Source of the DNA: Polyangiaceae bacterium
GTDB lineage: Bacteria > Myxococcota_A > Polyangia > Polyangiales > Polyangiaceae
Assembly (NCBI GenBank): GCA_020846005.1
Contig: JADLEQ010000025.1
Span: 1-64,000 of the forward strand
Length of the DNA stretch: 64,000 nucleotides
Direction: 5' to 3'
Below, piece by piece: positions 35,814-44,254 of the stretch. Position numbers and translations under genes: made by a program. Below the pieces are notes generated by a model, which was not told the DNA's origin, did not search any database, and saw only the letters and a list, made by a program, of their open reading frames with translations. The first letter of the stretch is position 1; each line of letters begins with the position of its first letter.

Positions 35814-36883
35814 GCGACGAACGCTCGCGCGTCCTCCAGGGCATCGAGCGGGGCGCGCCGTTCCACGGTCCGGAGACGATCCACGTCGACGTGACCAACG
35901 CCTGCCACGCGAGCTGCGTCACCTGCTGGGATCACTCGCCGCTGCTGCGCGTCGCGCGCGCCCCCGAGTGGAAGCGCCGACGGATGGCCCCGGAGCGCCT
36001 CGAGGCGCTCCTCGACGACGCCTCGACGCTGGGCGGCCTGCGCAAGATCATCCTGAGCGGGATGGGCGAGCCGTTCGGCCACCCCGACATCGAGCGCCTG
36101 ATCCAGGCGGTGAAGTCGCGCGGCCTGCACCTGACGGTGATCACCCACCTGACGCTCGCCGATCCGGCGCGCGTGGTGGAGCTCGGGGTCGATCAGCTGC
36201 TCGTCGGTGTCCACGCCGCGAGCGAGGCCGCCTATCGCGCGTTCCATCCTGGTTTCCGCGGCGACGAGTGGCGGCGCCTCGTCGCCGCGCTCGGGGTGTT
36301 CCGCGCCGCGGGGCGTCGGTTCAAGCACGTGCAGGTCATCTGCAGCACGAACGCGCACGAGCTCCCCGAGATGGTGCGCTTCGCCGACGAGCACCGCGCG
36401 CACGGGATCACCTTCAAGCTGGCGAGCCTGCGGGACGGCACGGAGGCTCGTCGGATCACCGAGGACCAGCGCGCGACGCTCGTCGCGGACGGCGTCCCCC
36501 GGGCGCGGGCGCTCTCGGCAGAGCTCGGCGTCGCGACGAACCTGGACGTCTTCGCCCGCCAGCTCGCTGCGGGCGGCGCGGAGACGGCGCCGATCTCGGA
36601 GATCGGCTGCTTCATCGGGTACACGTACGCGCGCGTCACCGTCGACGGTACGGTGCTCTACTGCTGCGATCCGGCGATCGTGGTCGGCCACCTCGACGAG
36701 GCGAGCTTCAGCGAGCTGTGGTCCGGGCCCCGGTGGGCCGAGCTCCGCGCCCGCTTGCGCCGTGGCGAGTACCTCCCGCGGTGCGGCCAGTGCGGGAAGC
36801 TCGCGCAGAACGTCGAGCTGCGTGAGCGCTTCACGCAGAGATACGGCGAGGACCGGGCGCGCGCCGTGACGGGGGCGCGGTGA
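35807..36883 (+). CDS. Radical SAM enzyme with SPASM-like C-terminus (RS1)
   Basis: 358 aa. The [4Fe-4S] triad is Cys33-Cys37-Cys40 (NACHASCVTCW). LSGMGEPFGHPDI is the GGEP-equivalent SAM site. After the barrel come further Cys residues: GCFIGYTYARVTVDGTVLYCCDP and LPRCGQCGKL, the pattern of SPASM/twitch auxiliary clusters used in peptide or cofactor modification. GTG 35807 overlaps the glycosyltransferase stop by 7 nt and the next start overlaps this stop by 4 nt. The reaction is unknown. It is not closely similar to the next two radical SAM proteins. Confidence 0.9.
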   Translation: MLSDERSRVLQGIERGAPFHGPETIHVDVTNACHASCVTCWDHSPLLRVARAPEWKRRRMAPERLEALLDDASTLGGLRKIILSGMGEPFGHPDIERLIQAVKSRGLHLTVITHLTLADPARVVELGVDQLLVGVHAASEAAYRAFHPGFRGDEWRRLVAALGVFRAAGRRFKHVQVICSTNAHELPEMVRFADEHRAHGITFKLASLRDGTEARRITEDQRATLVADGVPRARALSAELGVATNLDVFARQLAAGGAETAPISEIGCFIGYTYARVTVDGTVLYCCDPAIVVGHLDEASFSELWSGPRWAELRARLRRGEYLPRCGQCGKLAQNVELRERFTQRYGEDRARAVTGAR

Positions 36884-37728
36884 GCCGCCAGCCGACGGTC
36901 GAGTGGCAGGTGTGCGGGACCTGCAACTACGACTGCAGCTACTGCATCCAGAGCCGGAAGTACCGGGTGGGGCACCCATCGGAGGCCGAGATCGATCGGT
37001 TCCTCGAGTTCTACGCGGGGCTCCCCGGGGGGTGGGAGATCAAGATGACGGGCGGCGAGCCGTTCGCGTTCCGCGGGTTCCTCGCGCGGATCGTCCCCGG
37101 GCTCGTCGAGAGGACGCCCCACCGCGTCTCGGTCCTCACCAACCTCTCCGCGCCCGTGACGGCGCTCGACCGCTTCGCCGAGCTCACCCGGGGGCGGCTC
37201 GAGATCGTGAGCGCGAGCCTCCACCTGGAGCAGGTGGACGTGGTGGACTTCCGAGACAAGGCGCTCCGGCTCCGCGAGCGGATCGACGCGCGCGCGCGCC
37301 TGATCGTCAACGCGGTGCTCGTCCCCGGTCGCCTGGAGGCCGTGGAGCGCGCGAAGGAGCTCCTCGAGGCCGTTGGACTGCGCCTGTACCCGCAGGTGAT
37401 GAAGACGAAGCATGGGGTCTCCGCGTACGGAGGCGCCGACACGCAGCGGCTGCTTCAGCTGCTCGGCCCCGCGCCGACCTCTCGCACGGCCAACGTCGCG
37501 CCGAGCCACCACGGTCGCGCCTGCTGGGCCGGAGCGGAGTACCTGGTGGTGACGCAGGCGGGTGACGCCTGGCGCTGCCGAACCGCCCGGCGCGCGGGCG
37601 AGGGCCACCTGGGCAACGTCCTCGAGGGGACGGCCCGGCTCGCGGGCGGGCCGTCGCCGTGCCCCTACACGATCTGCCCGTGCGCCGTGCCGGAGAACCG
37701 CGGGATGATCGAGGGGCGCCCGGCGTGA
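36880..37728 (+). CDS. Radical SAM enzyme (RS2), sister of RS3
   Basis: 282 aa, short for the superfamily. Cluster Cys15-Cys19-Cys22 (GTCNYDCSYC), then KMTGGEPFAFRGF as the SAM site. The barrel includes VSASLHLEQVD. The C-terminus has CWAGAEYLVVTQAGDAWRC, then a PCPYTICPCAVPENRGM block whose Cys could hold an auxiliary cluster. This C-terminal plan (CWAG...C...PC..-C-C-VP..RGM) recurs in the next gene. GTG 36880 overlaps the RS1 stop. The substrate is unknown. Confidence 0.9.
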   Translation: MSRQPTVEWQVCGTCNYDCSYCIQSRKYRVGHPSEAEIDRFLEFYAGLPGGWEIKMTGGEPFAFRGFLARIVPGLVERTPHRVSVLTNLSAPVTALDRFAELTRGRLEIVSASLHLEQVDVVDFRDKALRLRERIDARARLIVNAVLVPGRLEAVERAKELLEAVGLRLYPQVMKTKHGVSAYGGADTQRLLQLLGPAPTSRTANVAPSHHGRACWAGAEYLVVTQAGDAWRCRTARRAGEGHLGNVLEGTARLAGGPSPCPYTICPCAVPENRGMIEGRPA

Positions 37729-38675
37729 CGACGCCTGCTGGCGCGCCGCCCCGCCCCGCCGAGGGCGTCGTCGCGTGGAACGTCGGCACGGCGTGCAACT
37801 ATCGCTGCTCGTACTGCACGCAGCGGGGGAAGGCGGACCGCGGGCGCTGGGCCGAGGACCTCCCCGCGTTCCTCCGCGGGTTCGCGCGCCTCGAGGGGGA
37901 CTGGGAGGTGAAGCTCTCGGGCGGCGAGCCCTTTCAGCACCCGCGGATCGTCGACCTCGTCCGTGGGCTCGCCGCGCTCGGGCGGCGGGTGTCGGTCGTG
38001 ACGAACTTCTCGGTGTCCGAGGCGGTCCTCGAGCGGTTCGTCGACGCGGTGGGCGATCGCGCGGGGACGTTCTCGGCGAGCCTCCACCTCGAGTACGTGC
38101 GTGACCCCGCCGCGTTCGCTGCGCGCGCGGCGCGCCTGCGGCGCGAGCTCCGCGCGCGCGCCGGGCGGTCGTCGCCGCCGCCGGGCGTCAACGTCACGGT
38201 CGTGGCGACGCGCGCCGCGCTCGAGCGGCTCTCCGCGCTGGATGCGTGCTTCGCCGCGGAGGGCCTCGCGCTCAAGCTGCAGCCCGAGCGTGAGGATGGG
38301 CGCCGCATCGCCTACACGCCGGCGGAGCTCGCGATGATCGCGGACCGGGGCGGGCACCAGGGCCTCGGCGACGTCACCCACGGGTTCTTCGGGCGGCCCT
38401 GCTGGGCGGGCGCCAGGTTCTTCATCCTCGATCACCGGGGCGAGGCGTATCGCTGCTACCCGGCGCGCCGGGCCGTGCTGGCGCCGCTGCGCGCCTCCGG
38501 CGGACGGATCGCCGATCCGGAGCGCGAGCGCACGCTGGGCCGGCTGGGCTCCTTCCTGGATCCGGCGTTTCGGCTCCCCGGAGCGCCCGCGCCGTGCTTG
38601 CATCGGAGCTGCTACTGCTCCGTCCCGATCGCGAGAGGGATGATGGCGCGAACACTCCCCGAAGAGGTGGCATGA
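37725..38675 (+). CDS. Radical SAM enzyme (RS3), sister of RS2
   Basis: 316 aa. Cluster Cys24-Cys28-Cys31 (TACNYRCSYC), SAM site KLSGGEPFQHPRI, and SASLHLEYV matching SASLHLEQV in RS2. The C-terminus has CWAGARFFILDHRGEAYRC and then a PCLHRSCYCSVPIARGM block, clearly paralogous to RS2. GTG 37725 overlaps the RS2 stop by 4 nt (GTGA), and this gene's stop is overlapped by the lipoprotein ATG. Tandem sister enzymes suggest two similar steps on one substrate, or one heteromeric enzyme. Confidence 0.9.
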   Translation: MTTPAGAPPRPAEGVVAWNVGTACNYRCSYCTQRGKADRGRWAEDLPAFLRGFARLEGDWEVKLSGGEPFQHPRIVDLVRGLAALGRRVSVVTNFSVSEAVLERFVDAVGDRAGTFSASLHLEYVRDPAAFAARAARLRRELRARAGRSSPPPGVNVTVVATRAALERLSALDACFAAEGLALKLQPEREDGRRIAYTPAELAMIADRGGHQGLGDVTHGFFGRPCWAGARFFILDHRGEAYRCYPARRAVLAPLRASGGRIADPERERTLGRLGSFLDPAFRLPGAPAPCLHRSCYCSVPIARGMMARTLPEEVA

Positions 38676-39196
38676 AGTACACGACGTTCCGGGCGCTGGT
38701 CGTCGCTGGCGTGGTCTTCGCCGCGCTGGGCAGCTGCGCCACCTGCGTGGTGGTCCTGGGCTCGACCGATTCGCCCCCGCCGCCGAGCACCACCGCGCCG
38801 GGTGCGCCGGCGACCACGATCGGCGCGTCCATGGCGGGTGGCGGCGCGCCCAGCGTCACCGCGACACCCGGCGCGCCGCCGGCGTCGGTGGGCGCGAAGG
38901 AACTCGCGGTGTCCGCCTTCGAGCGCGACGTGCTCGCGGTCGCGGCTCGCCCGCTGTCCGGCGACAAGGGCAAGGACGCGCTCGGCCCGCGGGGGCCGAA
39001 GGTGAACCTGTACCGCGACGCGGGCGAGCCGAAGGTGAACCGTGCGAAGGTGGATCTCGATCGCGACGAGCGTTGGGACGAGAAGTGGACGTTCGAGCGC
39101 GCGGGCGGCGTGAAGCGCCAGATCGCTCCTGCAGACGACGAGAGCTATACCGTGGAGTACGAGCTGGCGGGTGGGCAGTGGCGACGCACGCGGTGA
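38672..39196 (+). CDS. Small exported protein or lipoprotein, last gene of the operon
   Basis: 174 aa. An N-terminal hydrophobic segment (TFRALVVAGVVFAALGSCATCVVVLG) holds Cys residues in a weak lipobox (LGSC). It may equally be a membrane anchor. A Pro/Thr/Ala/Gly-rich linker (about 30-75) follows, then a charged domain (PKVNLYRDAGEPKVNRAKVDLDRDERWDEKWTFE) with Asp-rich, calcium-binding-like spacing. ATG 38672 overlaps the RS3 stop by 4 nt. Being translationally coupled to the radical SAM genes, it may be the operon's envelope-facing component. The function is unknown. Confidence 0.78.
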   Translation: MKYTTFRALVVAGVVFAALGSCATCVVVLGSTDSPPPPSTTAPGAPATTIGASMAGGGAPSVTATPGAPPASVGAKELAVSAFERDVLAVAARPLSGDKGKDALGPRGPKVNLYRDAGEPKVNRAKVDLDRDERWDEKWTFERAGGVKRQIAPADDESYTVEYELAGGQWRRTR

Positions 39197-39209
39197 GCGC
39201 CCGCGCGGC

Positions 39210-39590
39210 CTAGCGCGCCTCGCCAGCGGAGCCCGGGTCCGCGCCGGACTCGAACCTCACGAGCACGAGCGTCCGCGCTTGGAGGAGCTCCGCACCGAGC
39301 CGGACGGGGATGGGCCGCGCAGCGAGCTCGCGCGCCCGCTCGAGCGGGACGAAGAAGATGGCCTTGAGCGGCTGGAGCGCCTGGCCGACTGGCTCCGCCG
39401 GCCAGCCCTCGGCCACCAGCGCGGCGGCCGCGTCTGCGTCGGCGGCCCACGCGTGGCTCGCGTGGGCGAGGGTGCGGCGGAGCTGGTCCCACGTGCCGAG
39501 CGCGTGGCGCTGCTGGCGCAGCTCCCACGCGCGGAGCCGCGCTCGGCGCCTCACGGCCTCGGCGCTCCGCCGGATCGCGTCCGGGCTCAA
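39210..39590 (-). CDS. Uncharacterised 126-aa protein coupled to the broken gene upstream
   Basis: 126 aa. The N-terminal half is Arg/Ala-rich helix (AIRRSAEAVRRRARLRAWELRQQRHALGTW), then HASHAWAADADAAAALVAEGWPAEP and a C-terminal strand-rich part (AIFFVPLERARELAARPIPVRLG, RTLVLVRFE). No family is recognised. ATG 39590 overlaps the stop of the frameshifted gene by 4 nt, so the pair was probably translated together. If the partner is dead, this gene may now be poorly expressed. Confidence 0.65.
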   Translation of the reverse strand: MSPDAIRRSAEAVRRRARLRAWELRQQRHALGTWDQLRRTLAHASHAWAADADAAAALVAEGWPAEPVGQALQPLKAIFFVPLERARELAARPIPVRLGAELLQARTLVLVRFESGADPGSAGEAR

Positions 39591-40299
39591 GGGGCCGCCG
39601 CCTCCACGCGGCCCAGCAGCTCCGCGACGCGCCGGCGGTTGGCCGCCGGATCGGGCATGCCGTCGACGGGCTCGAGCGGCGAGAGGATCGCGAGGTTCGA
39701 TCGCGCCGCCTCGCGCAGCTCACGGGGGAGGCCGCGCAGCTCGTCGACGGCCTCGGACAGATCGGGCTCCGTCGCCACGACGAGCAGCCCGAGCACCACC
39801 AGCAGGTCCCGGTCGCCTTTGCGGCCGCGCCGCTCCGTCACCAGCTTCTCGAACAGGAGGCCGGCGATGCGCGGCACCGGGAGGCGGAGCCCCTCGATCT
39901 CGAGCGGCGGCCCCTCGCGCAGCAGCGACGGCAGCCCGAACGCCATTCGTGCCAGTCGGTCGTTCTCGAGCACGTAGGGCTCGTCCGAGGTGCGTATGGA
40001 CCGGTCGTTCCCGACGAAATTCACCTCGATGAGCCCGGGCGTCACCGGGACCCAGACGCTCGGCTCCTCGGGCGAAGGCGCGGGCCCTCGGACGCCCCCG
40101 AGCCGTCGCTTGACCTCCGCCTGGGAGCGATGGGTACACCCACGTGGACGCTCTGGGAGACGACCAGCGTGGACGCGGCGTGCGGCTCGAGCAGGTTCGG
40201 GATCTCCGAGCCGACGAGCGGGACGCCGGGCACGCCGAGGACGGGCTCGATGGCGCGTAGCGTGTCGACCCAGCGTGTCCGGAACTCTACGGCGGGACC
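39587..40299 (-). pseudogene. Frameshifted gene, possibly nucleotidyltransferase-like
   Basis: One frame reads GVPGVPLVGSEIPNLLEPHAA, then VVSQSVHVGVPI, to about 40125. The natural continuation (QAEVKRRLGGVRGPAPSPEE, then VPVTPGLIEVNFVG and on to 39587) is in another frame. The switch lies near 40115-40135, consistent with one lost base. At the 5' end a TAG (40300-40302) precedes the first frame with no obvious start near it. The G-S...VSQxVxxG layout recalls nucleotidyltransferases, where the Ser and His of SVHVG would usually be acidic. The family assignment is tentative. It could be a sequencing error or real decay. Confidence 0.55.
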
Positions 40300-40371
40300 C
40301 TAGCGCTCCGCTCCGGCCGGGGCAGCGCCCGTGGCCCCTGGCCTCGCACGGCCGCGCGGTGGGCGTCCGCC

Positions 40372-42636
40372 TCAGGACCCCTGCGGCGGCGCCTCGGGCT
40401 CCTGCGTGTCGGACGTCGCTCCGGCGGGCGCGTCGGCGCCACCGACGGCCGCGGGCGCGTCGCCGGGAGCCTGTGCGGCGGCCTCCGCCGGGGCGGCGGC
40501 GCCCTCGGGCGCGGGTGCCGCGGGCTTCGGTGCCTTCACGTACACGATGACGGTCGCCCCCGGCGCCAGGCGCTTGGTGCGGGGCATGCGGTTGATCCGC
40601 TCCATCCACCCGACGCTCATCCCGTGGCGCCTGCCGATCGACTCGAGCGTGTCACCGACGGCCACCGTCACCACCAGCCGCTGGCGGCCCTGCAGGGACT
40701 CGAAGTAGTCGATGAACTCCGGCGTCCCCGCTACGAGGACGCGGGTGTCCGTCTCGCGGACGTGGCGAACGTGGCCGAGCGAAGCGCCACGCCGCACCCA
40801 CACCTGCAGCATCATGTCGGGCTGGAGCCGGGCGGCCGGGTCGAGCGCGTTCCAGGCGAGGAGTTCGCTCCGCCGGACGCCGAACGCGTGGGCGACCCGC
40901 GCGAGCGTGTCGTTCGCGCGCACGCGGTAGAACACGCGGTCGCGATCCGCGTAGCGTATGTCCTGCGCGGGGACGACGACGACCGGCTCCACGTCCGCTG
41001 CGAACTCGGCCTCGTCGCTCCGGGGGACGAGGAGCACGGTGCCCGCGTCCAGCACCTCGTCTCTCCCGATCTGGTTCAGCTTGCGGATCGCGCTCTCTGT
41101 CGTCCGCCGGCGCGCGGCGATGCTGGCGACCGTGTCGCCGAAGCGCACCACGTGCACGTCGTGCTCTCGCTCGGGATCTCCCGCGCGCGCCAGAGCGCGG
41201 CCTGCGCTCTCGCCGGAGCCAGCCGGGACGCGCACGCGCCACCGCGCCCGCGACGCGGACGGCGACGCGGGCGGGACGCGCGCCGCGAGGTAGGACGGGT
41301 TCAAGCGACGGAGCTCCGAGAGCGACGTGCCGGCCGCCGCGGCGACCGTCTCGAGCGGTGTCCCCGGACCCACGAGCAAGGTATCGAACGCCTCGGGCGG
41401 ATCGGGGGTCACGTCCTCGAGCCCGAACGCGCGGAGGTTGTTCATCACGATCGCGAGCGCGAAGATCTTGGGGACGTAGAGCGTCGTCTCCCACGGGAGT
41501 GCCGCCTCGAGGCGCGCGAGCTCCCAGAAGTCGTTCGAGTTGAACTTCTGGATCACGCGCGCCATGCCCCCATGCCCCATGTTGTAGGCGCCCATGGCGA
41601 GCTCCCAGGTGCCGAAGCGCTGGTGCAGATCGCCCAGGTAGCGCACCGCCGCCTCGGTGATGCGCTCGGGATCGTAGCGCTCGTCCACCCACCGATCGAC
41701 GACCAGCCCGTACGCCCGGGCGCTGTCCGGCATGAACTGCCAGAGCCCCGCCGCGCCGGCGGAGGACACGATGGTCGGGTTGTGTCCGCTCTCGATGAGG
41801 GACAGCCACACGAGATCGGCGGGGAGCCCGGCCCTCACGAGCGCCGCCTTGAGCGCCGGGGCGAAGCGACCGCTCTTCTTCGCCCAGACGCGCGCGATCG
41901 CCTTGCCGCGCGCGTCGTCGCGGTAGAACTCGAGGTACTTCACCACCGCCGGCTCGAGCCGCACGGGGAACCCGGGCAGCGCGAGCGATCGCAGCCACTC
42001 GGCGTGGGCGGCCTCCGGATCGGTGGCGCCCGGAGGGGTGTCCGGCACGGGCCCGGGAGGGAGGGCGCCGTCGTCCTGCTCGGGTGGGGCCGGCGCGGCT
42101 CCAGCCGGGGGCTCCCACACCCACCCCGGGGTGAGCCCGGGGAGGAGCTTCGGGAACATCGCCCGATCCGCCTCGTGGAGCGCGCGCAGCTCGGGGTCGT
42201 CCGCCGCCGCCGTCGCTGTCGAGCCGGGAGGGGTGGCTTCACTCCCCGGGCCAGCGGGGCGGGGCGCGCCCGGCGGCAGGCGAGGGCTGGGCTGGCTCGG
42301 AGGCTTCCCCTTCTGGTGGGGCAGGCGGGACGCCGCCGCGCTCGCCTTGCGCGCCCTCGCCGCAGGGGCCGCCGAGCGCTTCCGCGCGGAGGGGGACGCC
42401 GGGCGCGGGGTCGGCCCGTCCAGCTCCGGTCCACGCGCGCTCCCCGGCGGTGCGGCCGCCGGTGGCGCCTGCGTCGAGGCGGGCGGCGCGGCGCTCCGTG
42501 CGGCCGGCGCCGCCTCGGACGCGGCCGGGGCGTCGCCTCCGGCCGGCCGCGCGCCGGCGGCGCCCACACCCACCACGAGCGGGAGCGCGATCGCGCCCGT
42601 GGCCAACGCGCGCAGCGTGGGGCGAGGCCGGGCCAT
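40372..42636 (-). CDS. Lytic murein transglycosylase with LysM repeats (MltD-like)
   Basis: 754 aa. The signal peptide is followed by about 170 residues of low-complexity Pro/Ala/Ser linker. The SLT domain holds the catalytic Glu in [24 protein letters not shown], with [23 protein letters not shown]. Three clear LysM units follow ([44 protein letters not shown] and [22 protein letters not shown]), plus a weaker one earlier ([22 protein letters not shown]). It cleaves peptidoglycan to anhydromuropeptides. The start is ATG 42636 ([11 protein letters not shown]), where the hydrophobic signal begins. The frame to 42717 lacks support. Confidence 0.92.
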   Translation of the reverse strand: MARPRPTLRALATGAIALPLVVGVGAAGARPAGGDAPAASEAAPAARSAAPPASTQAPPAAAPPGSARGPELDGPTPRPASPSARKRSAAPAARARKASAAASRLPHQKGKPPSQPSPRLPPGAPRPAGPGSEATPPGSTATAAADDPELRALHEADRAMFPKLLPGLTPGWVWEPPAGAAPAPPEQDDGALPPGPVPDTPPGATDPEAAHAEWLRSLALPGFPVRLEPAVVKYLEFYRDDARGKAIARVWAKKSGRFAPALKAALVRAGLPADLVWLSLIESGHNPTIVSSAGAAGLWQFMPDSARAYGLVVDRWVDERYDPERITEAAVRYLGDLHQRFGTWELAMGAYNMGHGGMARVIQKFNSNDFWELARLEAALPWETTLYVPKIFALAIVMNNLRAFGLEDVTPDPPEAFDTLLVGPGTPLETVAAAAGTSLSELRRLNPSYLAARVPPASPSASRARWRVRVPAGSGESAGRALARAGDPEREHDVHVVRFGDTVASIAARRRTTESAIRKLNQIGRDEVLDAGTVLLVPRSDEAEFAADVEPVVVVPAQDIRYADRDRVFYRVRANDTLARVAHAFGVRRSELLAWNALDPAARLQPDMMLQVWVRRGASLGHVRHVRETDTRVLVAGTPEFIDYFESLQGRQRLVVTVAVGDTLESIGRRHGMSVGWMERINRMPRTKRLAPGATVIVYVKAPKPAAPAPEGAAAPAEAAAQAPGDAPAAVGGADAPAGATSDTQEPEAPPQGS

Positions 42637-42800
42637 GGTGCATAGGTACCGCCCGCGTCCAGAGGCGGTCAAATCGCTGCCGCGGAGGCCGGGGAACTTG
42701 GCCCTCCGGCGCCGCACCGGGCCGGCGGCGCCGGCCCCGAACCGCGGGGCGTGGCGCGTCGCGCTTGATCCCAGGCGCTGGCGCGGGCAAGGCCCTCCCC

Positions 42801-44195
42801 ATGACGACCCGCACCGAGAAGGACACCTTCGGCCCCATCGAGGTCCCTGCCGACCGCCTCTGGGGCGCGCAGACCCAGCGCAGCCTCCAGAACTTCCGCA
42901 TCTCGACGGAGCGCATGCCCCGTGAGCTCGTCCACGCGCTCGTGCTGGTGAAGAAGGCCGCGGCGCTCGTGAACCTGGATCTCGGGCAGCTCGACTCGAA
43001 GATCGCTGGCGCCATCGTCGCCGCGGCCGACGAGGTGCTCGCCGGGCGGCACGAGCAGGAGTTCCCGCTCGTGGTCTGGCAGACGGGCAGCGGCACGCAG
43101 ACGAACATGAACGTCAACGAGGTGCTCGCCAACCGGGCGAGCGAGCTCCTCGGCGGCGAGCGGGGGGAGGCGCGCCTCGTCCACCCGAACGACCACGTGA
43201 ACCGCGGGCAGTCGTCGAACGACGTGTTCCCGACCGCCATCTCGCTCGCCTGCACGCGAGCGGTGCGCGAGGACGTGCTCCCGAGCGTGGGCCGCCTGCG
43301 CGACGCGCTGGACGAGAAGGCGCGCGCCTTCGCCGAAGTCGTGAAGATCGGCCGGACGCACCTCATGGACGCGACCCCGCTCACGCTCGGCCAGGAGATC
43401 TCCGGCTGGGTGGCCCAGCTCGACCACGGGCGCCGCCACCTCGAGAGCTCGGTGGCGCACCTCGCCGAGATCGCGCTCGGGGGCACGGCGGTCGGGACGG
43501 GCCTGAACGCGCACCCGGAGTACGCCGAGCGCGTCGCGCTCAAGCTGTCCGAACTCTCGGGCCACCCCATCACCACGGCGCCGAACAAGTTCGAGGCCCT
43601 CGCCGCCAACGACGCGGTCGTCTTCGCCCACGGGGCGCTGAAGACGCTCGCGGCGAGCCTCACGAAGATCGCCAACGACGTGCGCTGGCTCGCGAGCGGG
43701 CCACGGTCCGGCATCGGCGAGATCCGCATCCCGGAGAACGAGCCGGGGAGCTCGATCATGCCGGGGAAGGTGAACCCGACGCAGTGCGAGGCCATGACGA
43801 TGCTCTGCGCGCAGGTGCTCGGCAACGATGTCGCGATCAACCTCGGCGGCGCGAGCGGCAACTTCGAGCTGAACGTGTACAAGCCGCTCCTCGGGCACTG
43901 CTTCTTGATGAGCAGCCGCCTCCTCGCGGACGGCTGCGACAGCTTCCGAGAGAACTGCGCGGTCGGCATCGAGCCGAACCGGGAGCGCATCACCGAGCTC
44001 GTCGAGCGCTCCCTCATGTTGGTCACCGCGCTGAACCCGCACATCGGGTACGACGCCGCGGCGCGCATCGCGAAGAAGGCGCACCGCGAGGGCAGCACGC
44101 TGCGGGAGGCCGCTACGGGGCTCGGCTTGGTCTCCGCGGAGGACTTCGACCGCTGGGTGCGGCCGGAGGACATGGTGGGTCGCACGCGGAGCTGA
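42801..44195 (+). CDS. fumC: Class II fumarate hydratase
   Basis: 464 aa, the usual length. It interconverts fumarate and malate in the TCA cycle without an iron-sulfur cluster. Signatures: [12 protein letters not shown] at 20-31, the [15 protein letters not shown] site, [17 protein letters not shown], and the catalytic loop [15 protein letters not shown] at 317-331. ATG 42801 is chosen because the upstream extension of the frame (to 42450) is antisense to the transglycosylase gene start. It is divergent from that gene and convergent with the vWA lipoprotein gene. Confidence 0.97.
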   Translation: MTTRTEKDTFGPIEVPADRLWGAQTQRSLQNFRISTERMPRELVHALVLVKKAAALVNLDLGQLDSKIAGAIVAAADEVLAGRHEQEFPLVVWQTGSGTQTNMNVNEVLANRASELLGGERGEARLVHPNDHVNRGQSSNDVFPTAISLACTRAVREDVLPSVGRLRDALDEKARAFAEVVKIGRTHLMDATPLTLGQEISGWVAQLDHGRRHLESSVAHLAEIALGGTAVGTGLNAHPEYAERVALKLSELSGHPITTAPNKFEALAANDAVVFAHGALKTLAASLTKIANDVRWLASGPRSGIGEIRIPENEPGSSIMPGKVNPTQCEAMTMLCAQVLGNDVAINLGGASGNFELNVYKPLLGHCFLMSSRLLADGCDSFRENCAVGIEPNRERITELVERSLMLVTALNPHIGYDAAARIAKKAHREGSTLREAATGLGLVSAEDFDRWVRPEDMVGRTRS

Positions 44196-44220
44196 GCGGC
44201 GGAGCGGGCGGACGCGGTGG

Positions 44221-44251
44221 ACGTGGTGCGGGCCTGGGGCCCGCGCCACGT
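44221..44251. terminator. Strong bidirectional hairpin between fumC and the vWA gene
   Basis: ACGTGG-T-GCGGGCC (44221-44234) pairs with GGCCCGC-G-CCACGT (44238-44251) around a TGG loop. This is a 14-bp stem with one non-Watson-Crick pair, 26 bp after the fumC stop and 3 bp before the stop of the opposing gene. No T-run is present on either strand, as is common in very GC-rich genomes. Confidence 0.65.
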
Positions 44252-44254
44252 GGC

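Noticed and set aside
42239-44185. 648-aa minus-strand open frame opposite fumC
   Set aside because: Ser/Arg-rich reverse frame of a highly conserved gene. It is an artefact of codon bias.
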